A DNA stretch of 64,000 nucleotides from Nomascus leucogenys (GCF_006542625.1 NC_044392.1:88539334-88603333), one strand, 5' to 3'; positions 48,901 to 56,826 are shown, counted from the first letter of the stretch. Program-made: numbers and translations. The notes: generated by a model from the sequence alone, not told the origin.

Positions 48901-49968
48901 AACTACCTTTGAGGTTGAACGAAAAACTCTGAAAAGTTTCCAAGTAACTTAAAGACAGGAAATCCTGTTTCAGCCAAGTCTTCATAGAACTAAGTAAAGT
49001 ACACTCTGCCTCCTGTCCAGAAATACAGCATGGACAAAAGTGGTTAACGTAACATAGTGGAAAGATTCAGTCATGGATATCTGGGTTAAAATAGCTGTTT
49101 CTGTCCCTTATTAGCTGTGTGATTAAGAGCAAGTTACTTAATTTCCAGGCCTTATTTTTTCTCATCAGTGAAATAAGAATGATAACACTTCCTAGATAGG
49201 GTTGTTACAAAGCTTAAAAGAAATAGCATGTATAAAATTCCTAGTACAGGACCTAGCATATAGTAGGCACTGCTCGAAAACGGAGATTGTTATTAGAGTG
49301 TGAGTTATTAGTGCTCCTGGGCAGAAGCCCAGTTGACTTTATTTTCACCAGATGGTACTTGCTTGGGATATGAACGAGTGCTTGGTTTGGTTCCAGAATA
49401 ACCTGGTATTTAAAATTTAGACTGAGTGGATTCTAAAATGTCTAATCCAGTTCTAGTTGAATCTCATTCTTTTCCTTTTGATAAAAGGTCATGCTCAGAC
49501 TGAACCAGACCCGTGTCACATATCAAGCAGTCTTTAAAATAGCTATGATAGTTGAGTTTCTTTCCTTATAACTGGTAACCTAGTTGTTATCATTAGTCAT
49601 ATATTTGCCAGTAAGACAAAATGTCACTGAATAGGATACATTTTTGTAAAGTTATATAGCCAGATTAATTTATTGAAACAGCTGTTTTAAAATTTAAGAT
49701 GTTTAATTGAACAGAGGAAAAAAATTATTTTCTTTTCAGATTTCTGGTTAGAAAACATCTGTATCTTCTTTTCTATGCTTAAATAGATGAACTTTTAAGT
49801 ATTATTAGGTACAAATGCTTAGTCTCCATAAGACTGTCTTGAAATATATTAAAAATCGGCTTTTCCTTCAATATGATGTTTTTATTTCAGGTTGAAAGCC
49901 TACATTCGCTCTCAGACTGGGGTTCAGATTTTAATGAAGATTGAATATATGCAGCAAAATTTAGTAAG
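18567..49968 (+). CDS. ZNHIT6: ZNHIT6 (BCD1), box C/D snoRNA assembly factor, exons 1-8 of a 3'-incomplete gene
   Basis: Coding exons are 18567-19216, 20337-20402, 20489-20595, 20681-20766, 24588-24691, 46309-46377, 48433-48513 and 49891-49968. They join in one frame of 1241 nt (413 full codons), and every intron has GT and AG ends. ZNHIT6 is the metazoan counterpart of yeast Bcd1, a nuclear factor needed to assemble or stabilise box C/D snoRNPs, acting with R2TP (RUVBL1/2) and NUFIP. Residues 1-217 are acidic and lysine-rich. Residues 218-252 form the HIT zinc finger (C218, C221, C230, C233, C238, C242, H246, C252). Residues from about 253 form the conserved BCD1 body, ending here at LVR. 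The human protein as I recall has about 470 residues, so about 54 codons (YYELDPYKS onward) lie beyond 64000; I found no such exon in 49969-64000. Two single-codon deletions in exon 1 relative to recalled human would give 468 residues. The start at 18567 (MEFAAENEGK) matches the known protein start, although its context is weak (T at -3, G at +4). Confidence 0.95.
19217..20336 (+). other. ZNHIT6: ZNHIT6 intron 1
   Basis: 1.1 kb without recognisable interspersed repeats and without credible coding frames. The donor is GTAGGG and the acceptor TTTTGTAG. The first 200 bp keep the moderate GC of exon 1. Confidence 0.85.
20337..20402 (+). CDS. ZNHIT6: ZNHIT6 exon 2 (HIT zinc finger, first half)
   Basis: 66 nt between TTTTGTAG and GTATAC. 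Encodes CETCGTEEAKYRCPRC and on to YSC, that is zinc ligands C218, C221, C230, C233 and C238. Phase 2 on both sides, so skipping it would keep the frame but destroy the finger. Confidence 0.97.
20489..20595 (+). CDS. ZNHIT6: ZNHIT6 exon 3 (HIT zinc finger, second half)
   Basis: 107 nt between CTTTTCAG and GTAAGC. Encodes LPCVKKHKAELTC (ligands C242, H246, C252) and then the start of the BCD1 body (DKTAYVSIQQFTEMNLL). The intron before it is only 86 nt. Confidence 0.97.
20681..20766 (+). CDS. ZNHIT6: ZNHIT6 exon 4
   Basis: 86 nt between AAATTTTTAG and GTAAGA. Encodes DYRFLEDVARTADHISR and on to SNKH. It ends in phase 0. The intron before it is 85 nt, so exons 2-4 form a compact cluster. Confidence 0.97.
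20940..21870. repeat. Ancient interspersed repeat, interrupted by Alu
   Basis: Two parts, 20940-21335 and 21635-21870. They carry the common text 'gaggaacaaaggtaac', 'ttccaggtagggacaaaag', 'ggaagggttttgaac' and 'gggggcaagaatggaag', known from a widespread old repeat. I cannot name the family. Confidence 0.45.
21336..21634 (+). mobile_element. Alu SINE, full length (J/S)
   Basis: Complete Alu on +. Perfect 14-bp TSD AGAAACTGGTGAGG (21322-21335 and 21635-21648). Confidence 0.95.
22230..23500 (-). mobile_element. Old L1 (antisense, 3' UTR and ORF2)
   Basis: Reverse-strand L1M-type text: 'aaccacctttcaaatac', 'gtgcctgttcaagtcttttgc', 'tggaaagttcatcctttccc', 'gtcataaatcagcatcc'. All open frames here are shadows or degenerate ORF2. 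Confidence 0.8.
24298..24515 (+). repeat. MIR
   Basis: Near-complete MIR on +: 'acaagctctggaattagacag', 'taaaatggagatgataatacc', 'gtgaagattacatgagatta', 'ggttctcagtaaat'. It ends about 70 bp before exon 5. Confidence 0.85.
24588..24691 (+). CDS. ZNHIT6: ZNHIT6 exon 5
   Basis: 104 nt between TTTGTTGTTAG and GTAAGT. Encodes MYFIKNRARKQG, then LKLLPNGFTKRKENS and FFDKK. A basic conserved segment of the BCD1 body. Confidence 0.97.
24872..24920. repeat. (GT)n microsatellite
   Basis: About 24 GT units with one TC interruption, 180 bp downstream of exon 5. Likely polymorphic. Confidence 0.95.
24935..25105 (+). mobile_element. MER5A-like hAT MITE
   Basis: Text 'cttctcaaacattaatgtgcg', 'ccagtcacctaggcatcttg', 'catttctaacaagctcct' and 'gtgatgctgattgtttgaga' follows the MER5A order. 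No coding content. Confidence 0.7.
25490..25640 (+). repeat. MIR fragment
   Basis: 'taactgtggggccttgaaca' then 'ccttcctttctcttggcctc' matches the MIR core. Short and diverged. Confidence 0.5.
25806..26047 (+). mobile_element. 5'-truncated Alu
   Basis: Starts within the left arm (ctgaagcaggtggatccc). Perfect TSD AAAGTAATG (25797-25805 and 26048-26056), so the truncation arose at insertion. Confidence 0.92.
26131..26172. repeat. Perfect 21-bp tandem duplication
   Basis: GAAGTTTATGGTAACTGGTTA occurs twice back to back. It lies in otherwise unremarkable intron DNA. Confidence 0.9.
26700..27300 (-). mobile_element. Old L1/HAL1-type 3' region
   Basis: Antisense L1 3' UTR style text ('attataaataacacggtatta', 'gatcaattcctagaaagcag', 'attactggattagagagtac'). 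Old, with approximate ends. Confidence 0.5.
27311..27529 (-). mobile_element. 5'-truncated AluY
   Basis: Reverse-strand AluY from poly-T to GCCAGGATGG, lacking about the first 65 nt of the element. TSD ATTACCAAACTTTTTT (27295-27310 and 27530-27545). Confidence 0.93.
29931..30274 (+). mobile_element. AluY, full length with complex tail
   Basis: Complete AluY on +. TSD AATAGATGGTCA (29919-29930 and 30275-30286). The motif ACTCCAGC is repeated near the right-arm end (30183-30199), and the tail is a degenerate (CAAAA)n. Confidence 0.94.
30853..30943 (+). mobile_element. Internally deleted Alu fragment
   Basis: A left piece (cagctaggtgtgatggtg) joins directly to the 3' part (gcactgttacattccagcctgg) and an A-tail. 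An old remnant. Confidence 0.75.
31073..31442 (-). mobile_element. AluY carrying a 70-bp foreign insert
   Basis: Reverse-strand Alu with TSD TGAACCATG (31064-31072 and 31443-31451). Inside, at the normal junction ATCTCC|TGACC, are two perfect copies of a 35-bp unit (31302-31336, 31337-31371) that is not Alu sequence. The unit resembles antisense L1 ORF2. Confidence 0.93.
31302..31371. repeat. 2 x 35-bp perfect tandem repeat (L1-derived) within Alu
   Basis: The unit begins AGTTGCTTGATAGATC and ends CCATCCCTTTATTT. It matches, as I recall, antisense L1 ORF2 (the tract reading 'tagatcttcctccatcc'). The insert ends TTTATTTT|GACC, where L1 and Alu share TGA, suggesting microhomology at the border. 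Confidence 0.9.
31922..32217 (-). mobile_element. Alu SINE (S/J)
   Basis: Reverse-strand Alu from poly-T to 'gccaccgtgcccatc'. A short CATCTT repeat borders both sides. The 116-codon antisense open frame here is Alu text. Confidence 0.92.
32218..33220 (-). mobile_element. Old L1 3' UTR (antisense), split by AluY
   Basis: Parts 32218-32430 and 32741-33220. L1ME-style text: 'acattaccagcaccccggaag' and again 'acattaccatcaccccag', 'ctatttaaagttttttcc', 'gaatgtttatatacccatcacc'. Confidence 0.6.
32441..32740 (+). mobile_element. AluY, full length
   Basis: Complete AluY on +. Perfect TSD GAAAAATTTGA (32430-32440 and 32741-32751). Confidence 0.95.
33221..33348 (-). mobile_element. Alu left monomer (FLAM-like)
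   Basis: A single reverse-strand Alu left arm ('cttgctatgttgcccaggc' to 'gagcccccatgcccagcc'), without a right arm. Confidence 0.8.
33380..34250 (-). mobile_element. Probable old L1 (antisense)
   Basis: Text such as 'tgtctaaatatgacaattctgg', 'cagctatattgtccaagtca' and 'tggaagctctgtttctttc' has the style of antisense L1M upstream sequence. The open frame at 33509-33811 is degenerate. Confidence 0.5.
35068..35289 (-). mobile_element. Alu lacking its 3' end
   Basis: Reverse-strand Alu beginning 'tctgcctcccgggttcaagc', so about 80 nt of the element's 3' end and its A-tail are missing. It abuts another Alu directly. Confidence 0.9.
35290..35559 (-). mobile_element. Alu abutting the previous Alu, without poly-T
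   Basis: Starts 'ttgaaagtcttactctgtca' without the poly-T expected for a reverse Alu, and ends 'gagccagcgtacgcagcc'. The two form a head-to-tail pair, suggesting deletion or recombination. Confidence 0.9.
36040..36535 (+). mobile_element. MER5A-like element split by an Alu
   Basis: Left part 36040-36168 ('agtggttttcagtttagagtg', 'gatacctgggcttgacc') and right part 36471-36535 ('gcatcagatgattctgatgt', 'gaaaaccactgat'). The Alu at 36168-36470 lies between them. Confidence 0.75.
36168..36470 (-). mobile_element. AluS, full length
   Basis: Complete reverse-strand Alu. TSD AGGACATCTGTACTTCT (36151-36167) against AGGACATCTTTACTTCT (36471-36487). Confidence 0.95.
36590..36800. repeat. Ancient interspersed repeat fragment
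   Basis: 'tagtgctgtgatggagtactc', 'gaagacttcctagagaag' style text, of the same family as the block in intron 4. Family not named. Confidence 0.35.
38848..39080 (+). repeat. MIR
   Basis: 'gtatggactctagagttaag', 'gggctcaaatcccaacag', 'catctgtaaaatgaaataat', 'taaggactaaaggagttaata' follow MIR order. Confidence 0.85.
39167..39382 (-). mobile_element. 5'-truncated Alu
   Basis: Reverse-strand Alu from poly-T to GGCCAGGATGG. TSD AACCTGTAGACGTTTCT (39150-39166) against AACCTGTAGACATTTCT (39383-39399). Its truncation point is the same as that of the Alu at 27311-27529. Confidence 0.93.
39921..40232 (-). mobile_element. AluS, full length
   Basis: Complete reverse-strand Alu with an expanded internal T-run (40088-40104). 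Perfect TSD TCTAAACTCTT (39910-39920 and 40233-40243). Confidence 0.95.
40957..41251 (+). mobile_element. AluY, full length
   Basis: Complete AluY on +. Perfect TSD AAAAAGAATGTTAA (40943-40956 and 41252-41265). Confidence 0.95.
41354..41632 (+). mobile_element. AluJ, partly deleted
   Basis: Old Alu on + with a deletion in the right arm ('ctgtggtagctacttgcagg'). Confidence 0.9.
41800..42290 (-). mobile_element. Old L1/HAL1-type 3' region (antisense)
   Basis: 'tggtttatttaatcaactttc', 'ttaggttgtttctaatttttt', 'ccaatttatattcctgtcagc' style text. The small open frames here are shadows. Confidence 0.55.
43195..43427 (+). mobile_element. hAT-type MITE
   Basis: Begins 'gtggttctcaaacagtgatg' and ends 'tgagattgagaaaccctgct', with 'caggggacatttgcaatttc' and 'gatgctgctaaacgtcctgc' between. 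This matches a common Charlie-type MITE with terminal inverted ends. Exact family not named. Confidence 0.7.
43671..43972 (-). mobile_element. Alu SINE, full length
   Basis: Complete reverse-strand Alu with TSD of AGCAATTTTT type (from 43662 and from 43973). It inserted at the poly-T end of an older Alu that follows. Confidence 0.94.
43979..44281 (-). mobile_element. AluJ, full length
   Basis: Older reverse-strand Alu with text such as 'aacagggtctcattctgtca' and 'gccactgtgcccagcc'. It directly adjoins the preceding Alu. Confidence 0.93.
44890..45194 (+). mobile_element. AluY, full length (young)
   Basis: AluY on + beginning GGCCGGGCGCGG. Perfect 16-bp TSD AAGATGAACAAAATCA (44874-44889 and 45195-45210). 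Confidence 0.96.
46309..46377 (+). CDS. ZNHIT6: ZNHIT6 exon 6
   Basis: 69 nt between TCTCTTTTAG and GTATCA. Encodes KQQFCWHVKLQFPQSQAEY and IEK. It follows a 21.6-kb intron. Phase 2 on both sides, so skipping it would keep the frame. Confidence 0.96.
46450..46985 (+). mobile_element. Old L1 3' end
   Basis: 'ctaaattgtggtatatttata', 'caacatggatgaatctcag' and 'gaaaagcaagttaagg' follow the L1M 3' end order. Confidence 0.65.
46988..47293 (-). mobile_element. AluJ
   Basis: Old, diverged reverse-strand Alu ('ggatcttgctctgttgccca' to 'gagccaccacatccagg'). Confidence 0.9.
47332..47643 (+). mobile_element. AluS, full length
   Basis: Complete Alu on +. Perfect TSD AAACATTTTAATGT (47318-47331 and 47644-47657). 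Confidence 0.95.
48433..48513 (+). CDS. ZNHIT6: ZNHIT6 exon 7
   Basis: 81 nt between TTGTTGTAAAG and GTATGC. Encodes VPDDKTINEILKPYIDPEKS and DPVIRQ. The acceptor is AAAG, weaker than the usual CAG or TAG. Phase 2 on both sides. Confidence 0.96.
48650..48910 (-). repeat. MIR
   Basis: 'tgttaattcatttaatcctca', 'tatacccattctacagatgg' and 'cacccaggcagtctggagtc' follow the reverse MIR order. Confidence 0.85.
49040..49275 (+). repeat. MIR
   Basis: 'cttattagctgtgtgatta', 'gagcaagttacttaatttcc', 'tagcatatagtaggcactgc' follow the forward MIR order. Confidence 0.85.
49891..49968 (+). CDS. ZNHIT6: ZNHIT6 exon 8
   Basis: 78 nt between TTTATTTCAG and GTAAAA. Encodes LKAYIRSQTGVQILMKIEYM and QQNLV. Last coding exon found in the window; it ends in phase 2 within an Arg codon. 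Confidence 0.96.
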
Positions 49969-50205
49969 GTAAAATTGCTCCCCTCCCCATTTCTTTAAAT
50001 ATTTTTTAGTTCTGTAATATAATTAAGTAGCTTGATTAGCTCGTTATTAAACTAATTATCTAGCTATGAACATGACTTTTACTTTTCAACTTTCAAGTCA
50101 GAATTCAAAATAATTAGACTTATAGGATAAATTGGGTTGAAAAATCACCCTGGTTAGAATATTTTATTTTCTGTCAACTGATATAGGGGAAATAGAATAT
50201 TTTAA

Positions 50206-51836
50206 AATATAAGCATTCTTTTATTTGTTCTATTGTGTTTTACTTCACTGAGCTTTACAGATATTTCATTCTTTACAAACTGAAGGTTTGTGGCAACTCT
50301 GCATTGAGCAAGTCTATCTGCACCATTTTTCCAACAGCACATGTTCAGTTCGAGTCTGTGTGTCACAGTTTGGTAATTCTTGCAATATTTCAAACTTTTT
50401 CATTAGCACTGTATCTGTTATGGTGACCTGTGATACAGTAGTAACACTTTAATGTTACTAGTGTAATTGCTTTGAGTGCACCACAATATAAGGTGGCAGC
50501 CTTAAATGTGTGTGTTCTGACTGCTCTACCAACCACTCATTCACCCATCTCTCTCTCTCTCCTCAGGCCTCCCTATTCCTTGAGACACAATAATATTGAA
50601 ATTAGGCCAATTAATAACCACACAATGGCCTGTGAGTGTTCAAGTGAAAGGAAGAGTCACATCTCTCACTTTAAATCAAAAGCGGAATGATTAAGCTTAG
50701 TGAGGAAGGCATGTTGAAAGCCGAGATAGGTTGAAAGCTAGGCCTCTCCTGCTAGTTGGTCAAATCGTGATTACAAAGGAAAAATTCTTGAAGGAAATTA
50801 AAAGTGCTACTCCAGTGAACACGAAAATGATAAAAAAGTAAAACAGGTTTTTTTTTGTTTTTTTTTTTTTTTTTTTTTGAGACGGAGTTTCACTCTTGTT
50901 GTCCAAGCTGGAGTGCAATGGCGTGATCTCGGTTCACCGCAACCTCCGCCTCCCAGGTTCAAGCGATTCTTCTGCCTCAGTCTCTTGAGTAGCTGGGATT
51001 ACAGGCATGCGCCACCATGCCTGGCTAATTTTGTGTTTTTAGTAGAGAGGGGTTTCTCCATGTTGGTCAGGCTGGTCTCAAACTCCCGACCTCAGGTGAT
51101 CCGCCTGCCTCAGCCTCCCAAAGTGCTGGGATTACAGGCGTGAGCCACCGCGCTTGGCCAGTAAAACAGTCTTATTGCTGATACGGAGAAAGTTTTAGTG
51201 GTCTGGATAGAAGATCAAACCAGCCCGAACATTCCCTTAAGCCAAAGCCTAATCCAGAGCTAGGCCCTAACTCTCAGCTCTGTGAAGGCTGAGAGAGGTG
51301 AGGGAGCTGCAGAAGAAAAGTTTGAAGCTAGCAGAGGTTGGTTCATGGGGTTTAAGGAAAGAAGCCATCTCTATAACCTGTGGGTTATGTGTGGGGTGAA
51401 GCAGCAAATGGTGATGTAGAAGCCACAGCAGGTTATCCAGAAGATCTAGCTAAGATAACTGATGAAGGTGGCTACACTAAACAGATTTTTCAATGTAGAC
51501 AAAATAGCCTTATATTGAAAGAAGATGGCATGTAGGACTTAGCTAGAGAGGGGAAGTAAATGCCTGCCATAAAAGCTTCAAGGGATGGACTGACCCTCTT
51601 GTTAGGGGTTAATGCAGCTGGGGACTTAAAAGTTGAAGCCAGTGATAATTTACCATTCCAGAGATCCTAGGGCCCTTAAGAATTATGCTAAATCTATTCT
51701 GCCTATGCTCTGTAAATGGAACAACAAAGCCTGGATGACAGCACATCTGTTTATGGCATGGTTTACTGAATATTTTAAGTCTACTGCTCAGAAAAAAAAG
51801 TGTTTTCAAAATATTGCTGCTTATTGACAACTTTGA
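50206..51836 (+). mobile_element. Tigger1-like pogo DNA transposon, 3'-truncated
   Basis: The left part resembles a Tigger1 terminal region (for example 'aaactgaaggtttgtggcaac' at 50279-50299). The transposase then reads on + from ATGGCCTGTGAGTG near 50626, with 'ECSSERKSHIS' as its N-terminal text. An Alu (50847-51160) interrupts it. The surviving open frame at 51633-51827 has 'ALKNYAKS', 'KWNNKAWMTAHLF' and 'WFTEYFK', which belong to the DDE domain of pogo/Tigger transposases. The sequence stops matching at about 51836, so the rest of the DDE domain and the right end are lost. Many stops and frame changes; a fossil. Confidence 0.88.
50847..51160 (-). mobile_element. AluS, full length
   Basis: Complete reverse-strand Alu inside the Tigger1 element. 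Perfect TSD AGTAAAACAG (50837-50846 and 51161-51170). Confidence 0.95.
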
Positions 51837-52779
51837 TCCTCTTTGGGACTCTAAAGAAGGAAAGTTGTAACATTAGAGTGAGGACCTTAAAGGAAAATGA
51901 AGCACAGAGGAGTTGAATGCCTAGAGCTAGGTCATGTGAGTTTCATTTAAGCATACTTCTTTGACGTATTTTTTGTTTAGATTTATCCCATTTGGCTCTT
52001 TGTTAAAATAAGTCTTAATGTTTTGACTTGTAGCTTTCTGAGTTGTGGTCTCTGGGTATCCTGATTCCTTTCTATGCAATGGCATGAGAGCAGTTTCCTT
52101 AACTGCTCCCTTTTGGGGCACAACATCTTACGGGCATTACTGCTGCTCTTCTCAAAAACCCTGGTATGCTAGGACAAGCTGAGATTTCCATCCACTTTGG
52201 CTCTTCATGGACTTACAGTACACATTTCCAACTTAAAAAATAACTGTTGTCTGGGCCCAAGCAGTGTGTCCTATACTATAAACTTTAAAATACTCAGTAT
52301 CCCCTATTTATCTTTTATTACCAAGAATTCTGATTTCCTTGAATTTTGGAAGAAGAGGCTATTTTGTCAGTGTCAAGTTTGACTGGCTTAGGTGAGTGGA
52401 CACATTGGCCCTCAGAGGTATTCTCTTAGTAGGCTTGTGAGACTAAAGCCATGGTCTCATGGCTTAAAACATGAGTAACATTTAAATGAACTAATTAGAT
52501 AAAATATGGCACATGGCAAGAAAGGAACTGAATTTAGAAGATGAAACAGATCATAAAAGAATTATGTAATGATTGACTAGAGGTAAATTCCAAGGAAACA
52601 ATGTAAATTATTTTGTTTAAACATGAATCACATGGAATTGACTTTAGGATTCTACTAAACAAAACTGACCTTTTTAATCCCCAAAGTGAAGGGAATAGTA
52701 GATTAATAAAGTAAAAAGTAAGTGGTGTTGACTATAAGGAATACCTAGAATAGACTGATTTGATACTAAACCTGAGCCT

Positions 52780-52923
52780 AGCTGGGTGCCTGTGGCTCAT
52801 GCCTGTAATCCCAGCACTTTGGGAGGCTGAGGCAGGCAGATTGCTTGAGCTCAGGAGTTTGAGACAAGCCTGAGCAACGTAGCAGGACCTCGTCTCCGGA
52901 AAAAAAAAAAAAAAAAAAAAAGA
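52780..52923 (+). mobile_element. Alu left monomer with A-tail and perfect TSD
   Basis: Only the left Alu arm (to 'gcaacgtagcaggacctcgtc') followed by about 22 A. TSD TAAACCTGAGCC (52767-52778 and 52924-52935). Confidence 0.92.
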
Positions 52924-53434
52924 TAAACCTGAGCCAGTCTGAGGAACATGAAGGGACTTTCACTCTACCTTATCTGTGGAGAAAGCTCATCTTCCAAATT
53001 CCCCCATTTTTGTTATTGACTCGAACTAAGTGATATATGAAAATACTACCAAAGCAAAGGAAGAGGGAAAAGGTTATGTCCCAGGTCCAGTTAAAAAATT
53101 GCCACTCTGTTTAGCGTTGAGTAGTGATGGCATCATTTGACAGCAATAATAATGCGAAAAATTCCTGTTGAGGTAGCTTTCATCTTGAAGGTGGACCTAA
53201 ATTGGCATAGGATATCTTTATATTTCTGATTATTAGGTCAGCCACAAAGCATAGTTATGCTAATTTCTAAAGAACCTCAATTTTATAAGTATTTTGTAGT
53301 CATAAATAATGAAGTTAAAAAGTATAGAGATATATTTAGGCATAGATTTTTATTTTTTTATCAGATTTTTAAAACGTAATGTTCTCTGTATAACATACTC
53401 ACAAATGGACTAAGATGAGCATTTACATTTGATT

Positions 53435-53489
53435 GTTACATCCTTGAAGGAAAGTACATTACAGTTACATCCTTAAAGGAAAGTACATT
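53435..53489. repeat. Imperfect 29-bp tandem duplication
   Basis: GTTACATCCTTGAAGGAAAG and GTTACATCCTTAAAGGAAAG, each followed by TACATT, in direct repeat. Intron DNA with no other feature. Confidence 0.85.
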
Positions 53490-53944
53490 CAGAGAACATC
53501 TAAGGAAAATTATTATAGGTTATAAATGTTAAGCTCTAATTTAAGATAAGCATTCTAAATAGAACCATTTTATTATTTCCTGAAAAGTGCTTAGAAATCA
53601 GAAACATGTAGTTTCTTTGTGACTGTTTAATTCTACATTTATAGCATTACAGTAACTTCAGAGTAAAGTCTTTTTACCAAATACTTGATGTTGCCAGTTT
53701 CCATTGGTTTTATTTTCCGTTCTTGGAAGGTATATAGCAATTGTCTCATGATATGGATATATCTGGTCAGCTAGAGCATGCTTAAATTTTTTCTAGGTTT
53801 TAGCTTTGCCATACATGGCTTAGTTTTTAAATTGCGATCATAGAATTTATGTCTAATCTAAGGAATTCGCTATTGATCTGGGAGTTTTCTTTCCAGAATA
53901 CATAGGGTCTGAATTTATCTCTTAGAAAAGCTATTATAGCTTTT

Positions 53945-54070
53945 TAAATAAATTCATTCATTCATTCAGCAAACAGTGAGTACGCCAAAGTCCAGGTACT
54001 GTTCTAAACATTGAGGCTATGGCAGTAAAGAAGAGTGTTCCTGCCCCTGTGGAGAAGATCATTCATGTAA
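53945..54070 (+). repeat. Ancient interspersed repeat fragment
   Basis: 'attcattcattcattcagcaa', 'ccaggtactgttctaaacatt', 'tgttcctgcccctgtggagaa' text. A common old mammalian repeat start; family not named. Confidence 0.45.
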
Positions 54071-55489
54071 GATGCCTGTGTTAGTAAAGCCATTCTTACC
54101 CTTTGCCGCATTATTTCTTACCAACTTTTCTATTCTCAGAAAGTAAATGAGTGGTTTTGGACTAGAAAAGCCTACGTTGCTAAATGTCAGGCACTATCAG
54201 AGGGCAGCTGTGTATTACTGCCCACTTAAGTTACTACTGACTAAATAATTTATAAAACAATCGACTTTGTCTATTCAATTACAGTTTTCCAAATCTATTA
54301 AATATTAAGGTTAGATTTTACTTTTATTTTATGGAACTATTTACCAGAAAGAAATTTAGATACATTTTGTTTTTTACGTTTACTTTGCTGCTTTGATACT
54401 TGTAAATCTTTGTGGGTTTCTTTTTGTGATTTAAGCAGTTATAGGATGATTCTTTCCAAATTTATTCAAAAAAACCATTAAGTACATTTAATCTTCTAGG
54501 CATATAAATAAAAATTGGGGTTTATACAAGAATGAATAAAATACAGTTCTGTTGTAGTAGGGAAAACAGACAATTGTATACATCATAAGACACCTATGTC
54601 TAAGTCTTAAAAGCGATGTGGAAGGTAGCAGGTATCCTCATGTCATCAGAAGGCTTTGTTGTGGAAGTGATGTTTGATTTTTATTAAAGGTGAATGGCCT
54701 ATGACTAGGGGAGGGTACAGAGGGCCTTAAGAAGTGCAAGCGTGTGGTATGTCGTAAACAAGGCAAGTAAGTGATTTGAGGAGGTTGGAGTGTATAGATG
54801 TATGCAGAGCAGTATTTTTAAAACTGTTTTTAAAAAGTTAAGGTTGAAGAGTTAGTTCAAGACCCAATACTAACGCTGTTTGGATCTTCTCATTGGCAGC
54901 AGAAAACTGTAAAAATCTAGCAAAAAAAAAAAAACAGTAAGACTTGGTGATCAAGTTGGCTATAGGGAGCAATAAATAGGAATCAAAGGTGACTGCGGTT
55001 TCTGGCATGATTGCTGTTTACAGAGAGATGAAAAAGTAAGGTCTGGAGAGGCTAAGAGCATGTTGAGTTTCATGTAGAGGTGGCATCATTTTCAGGAACA
55101 CTACTTTCAAAAAGAATGACCTTACTCTACTAATTATTAGGATATCTTCAGAGTGACATTGTATGCTAGTAAAAAATAGTAATATTATCCTTCCAGAATA
55201 CATAATCTGTGGTGTGTAGACCTTACTTTACTTTATGAGGTTCTAGACTAGACTTTTTAGACCGAAAGTTTCACCATTACAAATAGTACCTTTATTATAA
55301 TAAATAAAAGTTTATTGTCACTGCTTCCTAAGCCTAACCCAAATCATGAGAACTTCCAGAATAACCTTTTTGCTCTTACGCAAAAATGTACATCAGAGAT
55401 TTGCTATAAAGTAAAAATTGTGTTTTTAATTTGATACGTACCTTGGAAAGTTACTAAGCCTGTTTTCCCATCTAAAAGTGGGAATCAGA

Positions 55490-55590
55490 ACAGAAATGAT
55501 ACTGCATCGTTGTAAAGATTAATTTGAGTTAATACTTGTCAGCTACTTAATACAGTGCCTGGCACCCAGAAAATCTCTCCTGTGTATTAT
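55490..55590 (+). repeat. MIR fragment
   Basis: 'taaagattaatttgagttaa' then 'acagtgcctggcacccag' fits the MIR 3' part. Confidence 0.55.
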
Positions 55591-55760
55591 TCAAGTATTT
55601 TGAGTTTCAACTAGAACATCATGCTGAAATGATTCAATGAACGTAAGAGGTGTTTAAGTTCCACATGTCTGGTAGTAGTTAACTGTATCATATATTATTT
55701 TTTTTTTGTTTATTTGTTTAACAGCTTCTTCTAACCAAATTCATTTTGAAAAAAAAAAAA

Positions 55761-55905
55761 ATTTTTTTTAAGAGACAGGGTCTTACTCTATTGCCCAGGC
55801 TAGAATGCAGTAGCACAAGCATAGCCTCACTGCAGCCTTGAACTCCTGAATCTTCCTGCTTCAGCTTCCTGCAAAGCTGAGGCTCTAGGCATGCATCAGC
55901 CGTAT
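55761..55905 (-). mobile_element. Alu fragment (one arm)
   Basis: 'agacagggtcttactctattg' to 'aaagctgaggctctaggcatg'; an old reverse-strand piece with only one arm. Confidence 0.75.
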
Positions 55906-56757
55906 AATTTCTTATACTTCTGGGATATACTTCAAATGTAATATTAGCTATACATTCCCAACAGGCCACTCATCACTAAACACAAGGGAGCAGATAACCA
56001 GTCGTGTTTGTTAACATTTCTTTTGACCTAATTGGATTTTGGAAGAATATGAGATTTCAGGAACTTAAGATATTGTCAACTTATTTCTGTAGAAATTACT
56101 CCCAAATCTAGATACAGTTTTAACCTTTCTCCCAACCTCCAAATCTTGGTTTCCAGCTATCTTCATTTGCACATCTCATTAAATCTTAAGCTCAACATGT
56201 CTAGATTTCATTACACTGCATCTATTTCTTTCTGATGTGTGTGTTTCGAATTTAACGGACTGACTGTTCCTGGCATCGAGTAAGCAGTCAACAAATGTTT
56301 GTACACATTTTCTATTACTGGCACTGTTGTTCTAGTAAGCCAGGCGTAAGACCTTGCAGCTCAGCATCTTCAACTACTTCTTGACTTCTACCTTGCCACC
56401 TTACCTTGCATAATTGACATCCACAATGCGTCTTCCATTTGTCCTTTCTTCTCCATTCCTTTTAGGTAGACTATTAGTTACCAGTGTCTGCAACAGAGTT
56501 CATTTCCTTCCCCCAAACTGGATATAATTTCCGTATCTTTAGAACCTTAAAAGTGTTTTGCATTTCTCATAGGTTTCTATAAATTTGACTTATTTTATCC
56601 CAATAAAACTTAAATCACATGATGATTAACTCTCTTTTGAAGACAGTGGTTACCACAGGCATCTTCATTTTTATATTTCCTGCAGAGTTGTGTTCGTGAC
56701 TTTTCCACAGTAAGTGTTCAGTCTTAATTTTTTAATAAGTGTGCTAATTCATTAAAA

Positions 56758-56783
56758 TATGTATATATATATATATATGTATG
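56758..56783. repeat. (TA)n microsatellite
   Basis: About 11 TA units between ATATG and TGTATG. Confidence 0.85.
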
Positions 56784-56826
56784 CCTGCTGTATGCTAGGT
56801 ATTGATGCCACGTTGATACCCTTAAG

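Larger units (their letters stand above)
48514..49890 (+). other. ZNHIT6: ZNHIT6 intron 7
   Basis: 1.4 kb with two MIRs in opposite orientation (about 48650-48910 and 49040-49275). The remaining DNA is without recognisable features. Confidence 0.85.
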
